64,000 bases of DNA, taken from positions 3,968,001 to 4,032,000 of the forward strand of contig OW818698.1 of NCBI GenBank assembly GCA_942493375.1, read 5' to 3'. This document shows, one piece after another, positions 26,687-35,585 of the stretch. Each line of letters begins with the position of its first letter. Within the stretch, counting starts at the first letter, position 1. Made by a program: the position numbers and the translations under genes. The notes under the pieces are model-generated. The model was not told the origin of the DNA. It saw only the letters and a program-made list of their open reading frames with translations, and made no database searches. The DNA comes from G942493375 sp942493375 (GTDB taxonomy: Bacteria; Armatimonadota; UBA5829).

Positions 26687-27961
26687 ATGCCTAAGAAGCC
26701 AAAAAGTCTCAAGAGTAGGATTAGAGATACACAATCGCCGGATGTAAATATCCGCCTGGAAGCAGTTAAGAGTCTGGAAAGTTCCAGAAGTCTGGAAGCA
26801 ATCCCTGCAGTTATTAGTGCGTTGGATGATCCAGAGGAAGCTATACAAAATGCAGCTGAGTATACATTGCGATGTTGTAAAGAGCGTCTGGATATATTTC
26901 CATTTCTAACACCCCTTTTATCCCATGGATCCAGCAGAGCAAGACATTTTGCATCCAGTATTATCCTGTTTATGGAAGATAAACGTGCTGTTCCATACCT
27001 TATTGATTTTCTGGAAGAAGGTGATGATTTTGCTGCGCGTACACTGGGTGATATCGGAGATCGCAGCGCAATCCCGGCACTTATTAAAGCACTGCGCAAT
27101 GTAAAGGATGCAGCAGAAGCTTTTAATATATGGTATGCATTAGGAAAGCTGGGTTGCTCCGACGATGTAATGCATCTGTCGTATTTGCTTGAGACTAAAG
27201 ACTGGGTTATTACTCCTGAAGACAGACTTAAAGTACTCGAACCACCTGCAAAACCCTTGCGAAAATTATCGCCTGTTCAGAAAGAGAAGATAGAAGCAGA
27301 TATTGCTCTGCTGGCAGGTCCCAATGATGAAGCCAGGTCGAAAGCCATATGCAGGCTTGGTAGACGAAAAGGACACGTTGTTGAGTATCTGGTAAAGGCG
27401 ACTGCAAGTCCGAATCTGGAAGTCAGGTTTGGAGCCATCTTTGCACTGGGAAGAATCCGTGATCCCCGTACATTCCCCGTATTGCTCCAGATGACCAACG
27501 ATCCATATTGGGATATACGCTGGGACGCATATGCATATATAGGGAAGATCGACAAGGAAAGAGCGCTTCCTATTTTGCTGGACAACGTTCGAACAGCTGA
27601 AGAAAACAATGAAAATTTGAACGAAGTAATAGAAGGAACTGAAGCTGGTTTGGGACATATAGGAGGAATTGCAATACCTTATTTAATCGAAATCATACAA
27701 ACCTCTGCTCAATATCCGCGGTTGGTTTCTCTTTGGGCTCTGAGAAGAATTGGTGATGCTTCAGCATTGGATTTTCTTTCGGAGCTACTTTTTGATTCTG
27801 ATCCTAGAATCAGGGAGTCAACAGTTGGTGCGATAGGATCAATTGCAGAGAAAAATCCAGCGGACGTAAAAACAAGGTGTAAGGAGCTAATATCAAAACT
27901 AATAAATGACCCGGATGCAGATGTCAGGAGTGAAGTTGAATCAGAGCTTGGGTATATTTGA
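26687..27961 (+). CDS. HEAT-repeat (PBS-lyase-like) protein
   Basis: The 424-residue cytoplasmic protein is made of alpha-alpha HEAT repeats with recurring A-L-x-x-L and D-P/A-x-R motifs: AIPAVISALDDPEE, AVPYLIDFLEEG, ALGRIRDPRTFPVL, ALRRIGDASALDFL, DPDADVRSEVE. A charged linker at about 180-205 divides two solenoid halves. It is probably a protein-binding scaffold; lyase activity on phycobilins is not implied. It is divergent from the SGNH gene and stands alone. Only a weak GGA precedes the ATG. Confidence 0.85.
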   Translation: MPKKPKSLKSRIRDTQSPDVNIRLEAVKSLESSRSLEAIPAVISALDDPEEAIQNAAEYTLRCCKERLDIFPFLTPLLSHGSSRARHFASSIILFMEDKRAVPYLIDFLEEGDDFAARTLGDIGDRSAIPALIKALRNVKDAAEAFNIWYALGKLGCSDDVMHLSYLLETKDWVITPEDRLKVLEPPAKPLRKLSPVQKEKIEADIALLAGPNDEARSKAICRLGRRKGHVVEYLVKATASPNLEVRFGAIFALGRIRDPRTFPVLLQMTNDPYWDIRWDAYAYIGKIDKERALPILLDNVRTAEENNENLNEVIEGTEAGLGHIGGIAIPYLIEIIQTSAQYPRLVSLWALRRIGDASALDFLSELLFDSDPRIRESTVGAIGSIAEKNPADVKTRCKELISKLINDPDADVRSEVESELGYI

Positions 27962-28075
27962 TTGATGCTGTTCCAACCATTGTGGTGCAGTCAGAGTGTG
28001 AGTGCGGCCGCGCGGATGCCTGGAGTTCTGGAGAGATTATTGTTTTATAAGCTTGCAATACCCGTTAAACAAAAC

Positions 28076-28112
28076 AAGCCCCAAGACTTATTGTCCGGGG
28101 GCTTATCCTTTT
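28076..28112. terminator. Bidirectional intrinsic terminator
   Basis: AAGCCCC (28076-28082) pairs with GGGGCTT (28098-28104). ATCCTTTT follows on the plus strand and GTTTTGTTT on the minus strand, so it can end both the HEAT-repeat gene and the convergent prepilin gene. Confidence 0.7.
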
Positions 28113-28129
28113 AGAATAACAGAAAGACA

Positions 28130-28753
28130 CTAGTCTCCGGATGCTGGTGTGCACATACCAGGAGTAAGGCTCCCGTTTTTGAGCCACTTTACATGTCCGT
28201 CAACATACTCCACATTGGAACCATCGCTGTGTCTGTATGTTACAAAAGGAGGATTATAATCAACTCCAGGGGATGCTCCATATAGGCCACGATGTGAACC
28301 ATCAGATAGTAGGGTTGTTCCAGATACATCATCAACCGTAGCGAGTGCGACTCCACCGCTTCCAGTCAGTGTATAGTTCTGCGTGTAGGATTGTTCATAA
28401 CCCGGAATAGTATGATGAGCACAAGTTATTCCACTTGCACTCGGGCATATGAATATTTGTTTGTTCTTAGTGTAAGCTTCCAGTCGCATAGCCAGGGGTG
28501 CATAAGAACAGCCAGGTAATGCAATGTACGGCGCTCCTGCAGCACGACCAGCTGATCCTTCGGGCAGAGTCTCATCATAGTCCTGAGTATAAGTGTTAAT
28601 TGCGAGCCCAATCTGTTTAAGATTGCTGGCGCAGCTTGACTGCCGGGCTTTTTCACGAGCTTTGGCAAAAACAGGGAACAGGATTGCTGCAAGTATAGCG
28701 ATGATAGCTATGACAACTAGCAATTCAATAAGAGTGAAACCTTTTCTTCGCAT
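28130..28753 (-). CDS. Prepilin-like protein with H-X9-DG domain
   Basis: The 207-residue protein starts MRRKGFTLIELLVV with the same prepilin helix and FPVFAKAREKARQSSC as the gene at 21401-22006. The globular part ends HSDGSNVEYVDG (H-X9-DG). AAAGGT lies about seven bases before the ATG at 28753; upstream in-frame codons lack a site. After leader cleavage it would remain anchored by its N-terminal helix. It is a diverged paralogue of the other copy, alike mostly in the first 50 residues. Confidence 0.9.
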   Translation of the reverse strand: MRRKGFTLIELLVVIAIIAILAAILFPVFAKAREKARQSSCASNLKQIGLAINTYTQDYDETLPEGSAGRAAGAPYIALPGCSYAPLAMRLEAYTKNKQIFICPSASGITCAHHTIPGYEQSYTQNYTLTGSGGVALATVDDVSGTTLLSDGSHRGLYGASPGVDYNPPFVTYRHSDGSNVEYVDGHVKWLKNGSLTPGMCTPASGD

Positions 28754-28887
28754 TGATTTACCTTTCGAACAATCGTCATTTATATCATAATAACGATGAT
28801 TCATATATTAGATAATAATAATTATATCATAAACGGGTTTGACATTCAAGCTCTTAGTACAGGGGGGCGCATGTGAAATCTACGGAA

Positions 28888-29601
28888 TCATGCTGCAATG
28901 CTGGCAGCCTCCAGAATATTATTGGTTCTTTTGTTGATTACAGCTGATCTCAAGTGCGCTATTGCTTCTATTCCATCATTTTTCCACCGCATACCTGCCT
29001 GTTTGAGTCTTCCCTGACCGTACTGCTTGCAGGCGCTTTCAACACTGCCACTGCCAATGTGAAAGCCATTTAACTGAAAAGTCGCATAGAGCATACGATT
29101 GGCATTGGTTGTGAAATAGTGCAGATTCTCCCGCTTTATTTTCTGCCCATTATCGTCTTTAGGCTGCCATTGCTTTATTGAGGAGACCACACGATCCACT
29201 CCGTCTTCCATCAGTCGAGTCTTGTTTCGCTTAACCCAATCTTTGGCCTTATTCGTTCCTTCACCATACCAGCCGTTAGCTATTTCCCATAAGTGTTGAA
29301 TGGCGTGATACCAGTCCACGATCTCAACTGCATCTGGGAAGTGATGTGCCGCAAGTATCCATATCCATGCAGCACCATCAGCCACAAACACCAATCTACC
29401 AGCCCTTATGGCACCACGCCGACAAGCTTCAAGATATAGTAGTTCGCCAAACTTCTCGGTACGCTCCATTGTTCCGATTATGCTTCTCCCATATTCCTCA
29501 CTTATAAAAGAGCCGCACTTCATTTCGGTCCACCCACCACCAGAATGAACCATCAATCCGTCCGCACTGATGGTAAGTACTCGGGCATTCCGCTGATGCA
29601 T
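28888..29601 (-). CDS. ISKra4-type transposase, catalytic C-terminal part (second frame)
   Basis: The 237-residue frame holds the catalytic domain: SADGLMVHSGGGW, VFVADGAAWIW, EIVDWYHAIQHLWEIANGWY and GSGSVESACKQYGQGRLKQAG, giving the D...D...E set of ISKra4 transposases. It overlaps the first frame by about 100 bases and needs a +1 shift to be joined. The frame is open back to a TAA near 29624, so the shift must fall in or just after the stretch AAGCTCAGGTAAAGC. This may be programmed frameshifting, known in some groups of the family, or an inactivating indel. Confidence 0.8.
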   Translation of the reverse strand: MHQRNARVLTISADGLMVHSGGGWTEMKCGSFISEEYGRSIIGTMERTEKFGELLYLEACRRGAIRAGRLVFVADGAAWIWILAAHHFPDAVEIVDWYHAIQHLWEIANGWYGEGTNKAKDWVKRNKTRLMEDGVDRVVSSIKQWQPKDDNGQKIKRENLHYFTTNANRMLYATFQLNGFHIGSGSVESACKQYGQGRLKQAGMRWKNDGIEAIAHLRSAVINKRTNNILEAASIAA

Positions 29602-30172
29602 ATACAGCTTTACCTGAGCTTACATCAAGAGCAAGCTCATACTCCTGCTCACATAAAACCGTACCGGTGCGCTTTGCAAGAGATTGCACTTGCTTATAGC
29701 ATATATCCAGACCAAAGCGCCGGGCAAGGAAATCAGCGCTTGCTTGAAAAGGAAAACAGGCAGATACCTCGGAGGCAAGTGCAACAACACCAATACTGTA
29801 GTTGCCAGAACCAATACCAAGTTCACCATCACGAGGAACTATCCACTCACGACATTTCTCACAACGATACTTTCTCCGCCATATTTCATGAGTCCCAGCC
29901 AGAGTTACGACATTTCGAGAACGGTTCTCCTTGCCGATGGCAATACCGCCGCATTTACAAATGATACTTTTTGCTTCTTCTTGATCATTCGCAATCATTT
30001 CAGACATTGCAAGCTCTGAAGCATAACGACCGATAGCAAGAGCTCGTTCTTCTTTCTCAGACAAACTCTTGCCTGAGGATTCAGTGATATGGATCTGGAA
30101 TAACTCCAGTAGTTTTGATACAATAGTCTCTGTTGACATGGTCGGGGTGATGCCTCCTATCATTTTTGTCAC
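29498..30172 (-). CDS. ISKra4-type transposase, N-terminal part (first frame)
   Basis: The 224-residue frame carries the N-terminal region with zinc-binding cysteines (CKCGG and CEKCREW, about 82-115) and GVVALASEVSACFPFQASADFLARRFG. True homology appears to end near LALDVSSGK; the last 34 residues are out of frame with the catalytic domain. The start is uncertain: a GTG at 30172 or the ATG at 30139, with AGGAGG 13 bases before the latter. Function as a single protein needs a +1 frameshift into the following frame. Confidence 0.75.
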   Translation of the reverse strand: MTKMIGGITPTMSTETIVSKLLELFQIHITESSGKSLSEKEERALAIGRYASELAMSEMIANDQEEAKSIICKCGGIAIGKENRSRNVVTLAGTHEIWRRKYRCEKCREWIVPRDGELGIGSGNYSIGVVALASEVSACFPFQASADFLARRFGLDICYKQVQSLAKRTGTVLCEQEYELALDVSSGKAVYASAECPSTYHQCGRIDGSFWWWVDRNEVRLFYK

Positions 30173-30408
30173 TAACTAATGATTTCGACATCGACCCCGA
30201 CTATTCATGCAAAAATCCCCTAGAATTTTCCCCTTTTTTTATTGCCAACTATTTTCCGTAGATTCTACACGCACCCGTACAGGGGAATGATTTCATTGTT
30301 GCTCGTAATGTGGTCATTGTCTTCTTACCAAGGAGGACTTAGGCAGTCTTTCAAAGAATGTAAATGGAAAGTTACTAGATATATGAACCTGAGATCGAGG
30401 TGTACTAA

Positions 30409-31590
30409 GTGTCTGTTTTAGCTATCAATGGTGGAGTTCCTGTCAGAACCGCGGGTTATCACATATGGCCTGTTTTTGGTGTTGAAGATGAGAAGATGCT
30501 TCTTGAAGCTCTGCACAGCGGGCATTGGGGGCTTGCAGGTCAGTTTATACCGGAGCTCGAAGCCAAATTTGCTCAGCTTCACCAAGCCAAACATGCACTA
30601 TGTGTAAGTAATGGTACAATTGGCCTGGTTGTTGCATTGAAAGCTGAGGGAATTGGGTTCGGAGATGAAGTGATACTCCCGTCATACACCTTTATTGCCA
30701 CAGCATCTGCAGTAATGGAAGTTGGAGCTGTCCCGGTGTGTGTGGATATTGATCCATATACCTGCTGTATTGATGCAGCAATGATAGAACAGGCAATCAC
30801 TCCCCGGACTAAAGCTATTATGCCTGTCCACGTTGCGGGCCAACCTGCCAATATGGATGCAATTCTAGAAGTCGCTAAACGGCATTCTCTGGTAGTAATA
30901 GAGGACAGCGCGCAGGCACATGGGGCTGAATGGAAAGGTCGAAAAGTTGGGGCTATCGGCGATATTGGATCCTTCAGCTTCCAGAGCAGCAAGAATCTGG
31001 CGTCCGGTGAAGGTGGGATTCTGGTTACAAATAATGACGAACTCGCCCATAAATCCTTCTCCTATCTCAACAGTGGAAGACCGCATAAAGACGCAGTCGA
31101 TTTCATACCGGTCGTTGGGCAGAATTTTCGCATAACAGAGTTCCAGGCTGCATTGCTTATCACCCAATTAGACAGGTTTTCGGAGCAGTGTATAGCAAGA
31201 GAGGATAATGCACAATACCTTTCGGAATTGATTGCAGATATAGATGGAGTCCAGGCACCGGGAGTTGATCCTGGAGTTACCAGACACGCTTGGCATCTCT
31301 TTATGGTCAGGTTTGACCTTGAGAAATTCGGTGGTGCTAATTTGAACCGTATATCGGAATCCCTGGTTGCAGAAGGGATCCCGATGCGCAAAGGTTATGT
31401 GCCATTATATAATTCACCTGTATTTACCAAAGGTGAAGCTACTTGCATCAAAACTCCCTGTCCAGAATGTGAGAAGGCATGCAATGAGATTCTGTGGATA
31501 TCTCAGAACATACTGCTTGGAACCCATAGTGATATGGAAGATATTGCTTCAGGACTGCGAAAAGTATTGGAAAACGCTGGAGAACTATAA
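30409..31590 (+). CDS. DegT/DnrJ/EryC1/StrS-family aminotransferase
   Basis: The 393-residue PLP protein starts at GTG with GAGGTG six bases upstream. It has the StrS-family pattern: GHWGLAGQFIPELEAKFA, SNGTIGL, LPSYTFIATASA, Asp166 in IEDSAQAHGA and the PLP lysine Lys195 in FSFQSSKNLASGEGG. Members aminate keto-sugars on nucleotides or cyclitols with glutamate. The stop overlaps the next start (TAATG), so it is the first gene of a coupled four-gene operon. It could supply the aminotransfer step missing from the wbp-like genes at 52178-55009, but nothing directly links them. The IS element ends 132 bases upstream. Confidence 0.88.
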   Translation: MSVLAINGGVPVRTAGYHIWPVFGVEDEKMLLEALHSGHWGLAGQFIPELEAKFAQLHQAKHALCVSNGTIGLVVALKAEGIGFGDEVILPSYTFIATASAVMEVGAVPVCVDIDPYTCCIDAAMIEQAITPRTKAIMPVHVAGQPANMDAILEVAKRHSLVVIEDSAQAHGAEWKGRKVGAIGDIGSFSFQSSKNLASGEGGILVTNNDELAHKSFSYLNSGRPHKDAVDFIPVVGQNFRITEFQAALLITQLDRFSEQCIAREDNAQYLSELIADIDGVQAPGVDPGVTRHAWHLFMVRFDLEKFGGANLNRISESLVAEGIPMRKGYVPLYNSPVFTKGEATCIKTPCPECEKACNEILWISQNILLGTHSDMEDIASGLRKVLENAGEL

Positions 31591-32843
31591 TGATTGCTGG
31601 TTATGTATCGTCCGAGATCACTCCTCCTCCTGGATTGGAGATGTGCGGGTATGGATATTACCTGGGAAGAATTGCTAATGGAGTCCACGACCCGCTGTTC
31701 GCCCGTGGACTGTATATAGAGGAAGCAGATACCAAGTTCCTGTTGATTTCTTGTGATTTTGAGGGCATGTCTGTCGAAACATGCGATGATACCAAGTGCT
31801 TGATTAAATCTGCATTGGGTCTTGAACCTGAGCAGGTGATGATTCACTGCACCCACACTCATTCCGGCCCAGCTCTTGCCAAGACTCGTGGTTGTGGGAA
31901 GATGGACCCCGAATATGTTTCCACAATCCCCGGCATATTATGCTCCCTGGCTGAAAAGACAATTGCGTCAGCCTTAAGCGTCGAAAGTATCCGCAGTGGT
32001 AATGCACAAGCTCCAGCATTAGCATTCAACAGAGTATACGGCGAGACCGGCCCGATGGATGAGACTGTGCGCGTGGTTGTATTCCAAATGCATGAGGGTG
32101 ATCCCATTGTACTGGTCAATTATGCCTGCCACCCGGTCTGCTGCGGAGTTAACGATCTGATATCTGATGATTATCCTGGTGTTGTAGTAAAAACGCTCTC
32201 GGAACGAGGCTACAAGCCAATATTCGTGACTGGTTTCTGCGGAGATATAGACCCACCCCGTGATCGTGGTTATGAACTTGTGGAGAAGACTGGCAAAGGA
32301 GTGGCTGAAGCTGCGCTGACTGCCATCAATAACTCGAGACCTGTTGAGATCACCAGCATCTATTCGAAAATATCTATTGCAACAGCAAGGCGTGTCAGTT
32401 CCACACCTGAAGAACTGATGAATGACGTTAAAACAGCAAAGAACACGCTTGAGGAGAATCCATCAGACGGACATGCACTCTGTCACCTCAGTTGGGCTGT
32501 AGACACACTGAATGCTGGTCCATGCCAGGATATCGAAGCCCCTGTCCAGGCCGTAATACTCGGAGATATAGCCCTGATCGGATTCCCTGGTGAGACATTT
32601 ACAAAGTTTGGATTGATGCTGCGTAAAGAATTCCAGGATCTCACATTGCTGACTGTAAATGAAGCTAATGGTGTCATTGGTTATATCCCCCCTGCAGATG
32701 AGTTCGATAATAATGGATATTCAGTAATAGAATCCTGCCGAATATACGGTGAATATACTTTTGCAAGAGGATTCGCCGAAGACATATGCGATGAGGCGTC
32801 AGCTTTGTTGAACTCCATAAACCAATCAGGTACACAAGTTTGA
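31590..32843 (+). CDS. Neutral/alkaline ceramidase-like protein
   Basis: The 417-residue protein matches the N-terminal catalytic domain of neutral ceramidases: AGYVSSEITPPPGLEMCGYG, DPLFARGLYIE, THTHSGPAL (about 87-95, zinc histidines), NYACHPVCCG and FCGDIDPPRD. It lacks a signal peptide and the C-terminal domain of true ceramidases, so it is likely a cytoplasmic amidase or hydrolase on another substrate; this subfamily is common in sugar loci and poorly characterised. It overlaps the aminotransferase stop by one base and the next start by four (TTGA). Confidence 0.8.
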   Translation: MIAGYVSSEITPPPGLEMCGYGYYLGRIANGVHDPLFARGLYIEEADTKFLLISCDFEGMSVETCDDTKCLIKSALGLEPEQVMIHCTHTHSGPALAKTRGCGKMDPEYVSTIPGILCSLAEKTIASALSVESIRSGNAQAPALAFNRVYGETGPMDETVRVVVFQMHEGDPIVLVNYACHPVCCGVNDLISDDYPGVVVKTLSERGYKPIFVTGFCGDIDPPRDRGYELVEKTGKGVAEAALTAINNSRPVEITSIYSKISIATARRVSSTPEELMNDVKTAKNTLEENPSDGHALCHLSWAVDTLNAGPCQDIEAPVQAVILGDIALIGFPGETFTKFGLMLRKEFQDLTLLTVNEANGVIGYIPPADEFDNNGYSVIESCRIYGEYTFARGFAEDICDEASALLNSINQSGTQV

Positions 32844-35563
32844 GCGCGTACTCATCGGAAATAGGATTCCGAGGGGCTTGGCGACCTTATCAGCGCAGAG
32901 TACTGGATAATATGGAGTCGCATCTGGATGGCAACTCGGTCCATATTGTGGCTGCTCCAGGGTCAGGTAAAACGGTTTTGGGTCTCGAAATTGTATTGAG
33001 ACTCGGTAAACCTGCTCTTATACTTGCTCCGACACTGACTATTAGAGACCAATGGGTAAACAGGTTCACCGAGTTCTTTCTACCGGAAAACAGTCCAATC
33101 CCACAATATATCAGCAAAGATATTAAAAAACCTGCTCTGATTACCATCAGCACATATCAAGCTCTGTACTGTGGAATAGCATCAAGTGATGAGATAGACG
33201 AAACCGAACAGGAAGAACCGGACTCAGAAGCCGAAGAGCCTAATCCTGACAATGACTGTTTGGTATTGAATGGTAATAAAGAGGAGCTTGTCGAAGCGCT
33301 TCGGCAAGCATGCATCGGTACTCTGGTAGTTGACGAAGCCCATCACTTGCGGAACGCATGGTGGCAGAGTCTGGAAGCAATCCGAGTGGGAATGGGCTCT
33401 CCGACTATCGTTGCACTAACAGCTACACCTCCCTATGATGTGTCTGATGTTGAATGGAAACGATATAACGACTTGTGTGGAGCAGTCGATGCTGAAATTT
33501 CGGCTCCTGAGCTTGTATTGGAAAAGAACCTCTGCCCTCACCAGGACTATGTTTATCTGACTGTTCCTACTCCGGAAGAGCAGGCAAGCATTAAGACATT
33601 CCGCGATGAAATTGATAAACTAACCACGGATTTGTGCACGAACGAGTTCTATATTGCTTCTCTCGAAAATCATCCGTATCTTGAGGCTCCTAGGACTCAC
33701 ATCGAAGAGATCCTGGAAAATGCTGAGTTCTTCTCAGCACTGACTATTTTTATAAACCATGTCAGAGGGAAGATTCCGGAGAATCTGGTTGAAGTGCTCG
33801 GAGTATCAGGAAAGAAGTTGCCCCCACTTGACACCGACTGGCTGGAGATTCTGCTGAATGGCAGGTTGTTTGAGCAGGATGAGGAATTAGAAGATGGACT
33901 CCGGGATATCAAGAAAGAGTTTTCACGAATCGGCGCTATCGAACGCAAAAGAGTCTACCTGACCAGCACTCCAAAACTCGACCGTCTTCTGGTTACAAGC
34001 ATGAGCAAGCTTAACAGCATAGCCCAGATTGCCGAAAATGAATATCGTGTAACAGGCAGCGATCTGCGAATGGTCATTCTGACTGACTTTATACGCAAAT
34101 CCGAAATGCCATCATCACCGATTGATTTGAAACCTATAGGACGCACCGGTGCAGTTCCCATCTTTGAAAAGCTTCGCAGGGAGATGAAACCGAAGGCAAA
34201 GATCGGAATGCTGACCGGCTCTCTGTCGATTATTCCCATTGAAGCGCAGAATAGGTTCAATGAACTATGTAAAGAAGCAGGAATAAAGTACTCCGATATC
34301 GGGTCTGTCCCACTGGCAGTTGACGCGAATTATCTGCGTGTATCAGCATCAGGCAATGCTCAATCATCACTGGTGCAGGTTATTACTGACTTGTTTTCGG
34401 AGGGATATATCGAGGTGTTGATTGGCACCAAATCTCTCCTTGGGGAAGGTTGGGACGCTCCGGCAGTGAATGCACTGATAGTTGCCAGCTTTGTGGGTTC
34501 GTATATGCTCTCAAACCAGATGCGTGGGCGGGCAATTCGCACCCAGTCCAGCAATCCTGACAAGACAGCCAACATCTGGCACCTGGTATGCGTTGACCCA
34601 ACAAGCAGAAGAGGTGGACACGATCTATCGCTGCTTACCCGCAGGTTCAAGGCTTTTGTCGGGGTATCGATAGGCAAACCAGTCATCGAAAGCGGCATTG
34701 GACGTATGGAGATTCCCAAAGCCCCTATAACTGATTACGATATAGAACAGACCAACCAGCGGATGATCGGATCTGCACAAAATAGAGTTGCGCTGCGGTC
34801 AAAATGGGAGGAGTCACTGTTCAAGAATGTTGTCTATAAACGTATGGCAGACTCTGTGCGATCCCAGAAATCCATTTCACCTAGAGAATATGTGTTCAAC
34901 AATTCATTGGTTCATCTATTTTGGCAGAGTCTTAACTGGACTGGGTTCATATTGACTCATACCAAAAACACTATCCCAACACTGCTGCACATGGGTGATG
35001 GACCTGGCGGTCAATCCTTTCTGGCGTTCGGGTTTGCATTGGCTGGATTGACTACAATCCCGGCTTGCATAAAATCAGTGATTTTGGCGGCGAAGCACTG
35101 GCCCCTGGACTGGAGTATCAGGCAGATCGGTCTTGCGTTGCTTCGGACTCAGTGCGATTGTAAAATGATCACTACTCCCTATCAAAAGCTGACTGTTTCC
35201 TGTATCAAGGATGATGGTAGTGTATCCTGTGCTCTTATCGGTGGAACTGCAAGAGAGTCTGCAGTCTTTGCCGATGCCTTACAGGAGATACTCGACCCGG
35301 TGGACAATCCAAGATTCATATTAGAGCGCAGGATGCCGCTTGGTATATACTCTACACATGACTATCACGCAGTGCCTCAGGCCATTGGCAAAAAGAAGGA
35401 ATGGGCTGAGACATTTGAGATTTACTGGGCTAAGCATGTAGGCCCATGTAATCTATTCTATACCCGGACCATAGAGGGCAGGTTGATTCTGCTTAAGGCC
35501 AGAGAATCAGCGATGTCCGCAAGCCTTGCAAAAACTTCAGAGCGAGTCAGCTGCTGGAGATGA
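32840..35563 (+). CDS. SF2 DEAH-type helicase with acidic insertion and unknown C-terminal region
   Basis: The 907-residue protein has helicase motifs in order: AAPGSGKT (Walker A, Lys44), DEAHH (165-169), TATPP (194-198), GEGWDAP and QMRGRAIRTQ (motif VI). An acidic stretch at about 117-139 sits between motifs I and II. The last 300 residues are unlike known nuclease domains; a fairly hydrophobic span lies near FLAFGFALAGL. It resembles type III restriction-like ATPases and could act on DNA or RNA. It starts at TTG overlapping the ceramidase-like stop, so translation is coupled. No methylase or nuclease gene is adjacent. Function in this operon is unknown. Confidence 0.8.
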   Translation: MSAYSSEIGFRGAWRPYQRRVLDNMESHLDGNSVHIVAAPGSGKTVLGLEIVLRLGKPALILAPTLTIRDQWVNRFTEFFLPENSPIPQYISKDIKKPALITISTYQALYCGIASSDEIDETEQEEPDSEAEEPNPDNDCLVLNGNKEELVEALRQACIGTLVVDEAHHLRNAWWQSLEAIRVGMGSPTIVALTATPPYDVSDVEWKRYNDLCGAVDAEISAPELVLEKNLCPHQDYVYLTVPTPEEQASIKTFRDEIDKLTTDLCTNEFYIASLENHPYLEAPRTHIEEILENAEFFSALTIFINHVRGKIPENLVEVLGVSGKKLPPLDTDWLEILLNGRLFEQDEELEDGLRDIKKEFSRIGAIERKRVYLTSTPKLDRLLVTSMSKLNSIAQIAENEYRVTGSDLRMVILTDFIRKSEMPSSPIDLKPIGRTGAVPIFEKLRREMKPKAKIGMLTGSLSIIPIEAQNRFNELCKEAGIKYSDIGSVPLAVDANYLRVSASGNAQSSLVQVITDLFSEGYIEVLIGTKSLLGEGWDAPAVNALIVASFVGSYMLSNQMRGRAIRTQSSNPDKTANIWHLVCVDPTSRRGGHDLSLLTRRFKAFVGVSIGKPVIESGIGRMEIPKAPITDYDIEQTNQRMIGSAQNRVALRSKWEESLFKNVVYKRMADSVRSQKSISPREYVFNNSLVHLFWQSLNWTGFILTHTKNTIPTLLHMGDGPGGQSFLAFGFALAGLTTIPACIKSVILAAKHWPLDWSIRQIGLALLRTQCDCKMITTPYQKLTVSCIKDDGSVSCALIGGTARESAVFADALQEILDPVDNPRFILERRMPLGIYSTHDYHAVPQAIGKKKEWAETFEIYWAKHVGPCNLFYTRTIEGRLILLKARESAMSASLAKTSERVSCWR

Positions 35564-35585
35564 TGTTCATTGGAGGATCAGATCT

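Larger units (their letters stand above)
28865..30276. mobile_element. ISKra4-like insertion sequence with terminal inverted repeats and target duplication
   Basis: The element is 1412 bp. The left end reads GGGCGCATGTGAAATCTACG and the right end, reverse-complemented, GGGTGCGTGTAGAATCTACG; over 23 bases (both continue GAA) 19 match. GTACAGGG occurs at 28857-28864 and again at 30277-30284 as the target duplication; because of a G-run the duplication could be nine bases. Two overlapping minus-strand frames carry the transposase. Intact ends and duplication suggest recent insertion between a prepilin gene and an operon promoter region. Confidence 0.85.

Noticed and set aside
28888..30172. Two independent genes instead of one split transposase
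   Set aside because: The frames overlap and join one continuous ISKra4 homology with catalytic residues only in the second part.
32840..35563. Type III restriction enzyme subunit
   Set aside because: No nuclease motif recognised in the C-terminus and no methylase neighbour.
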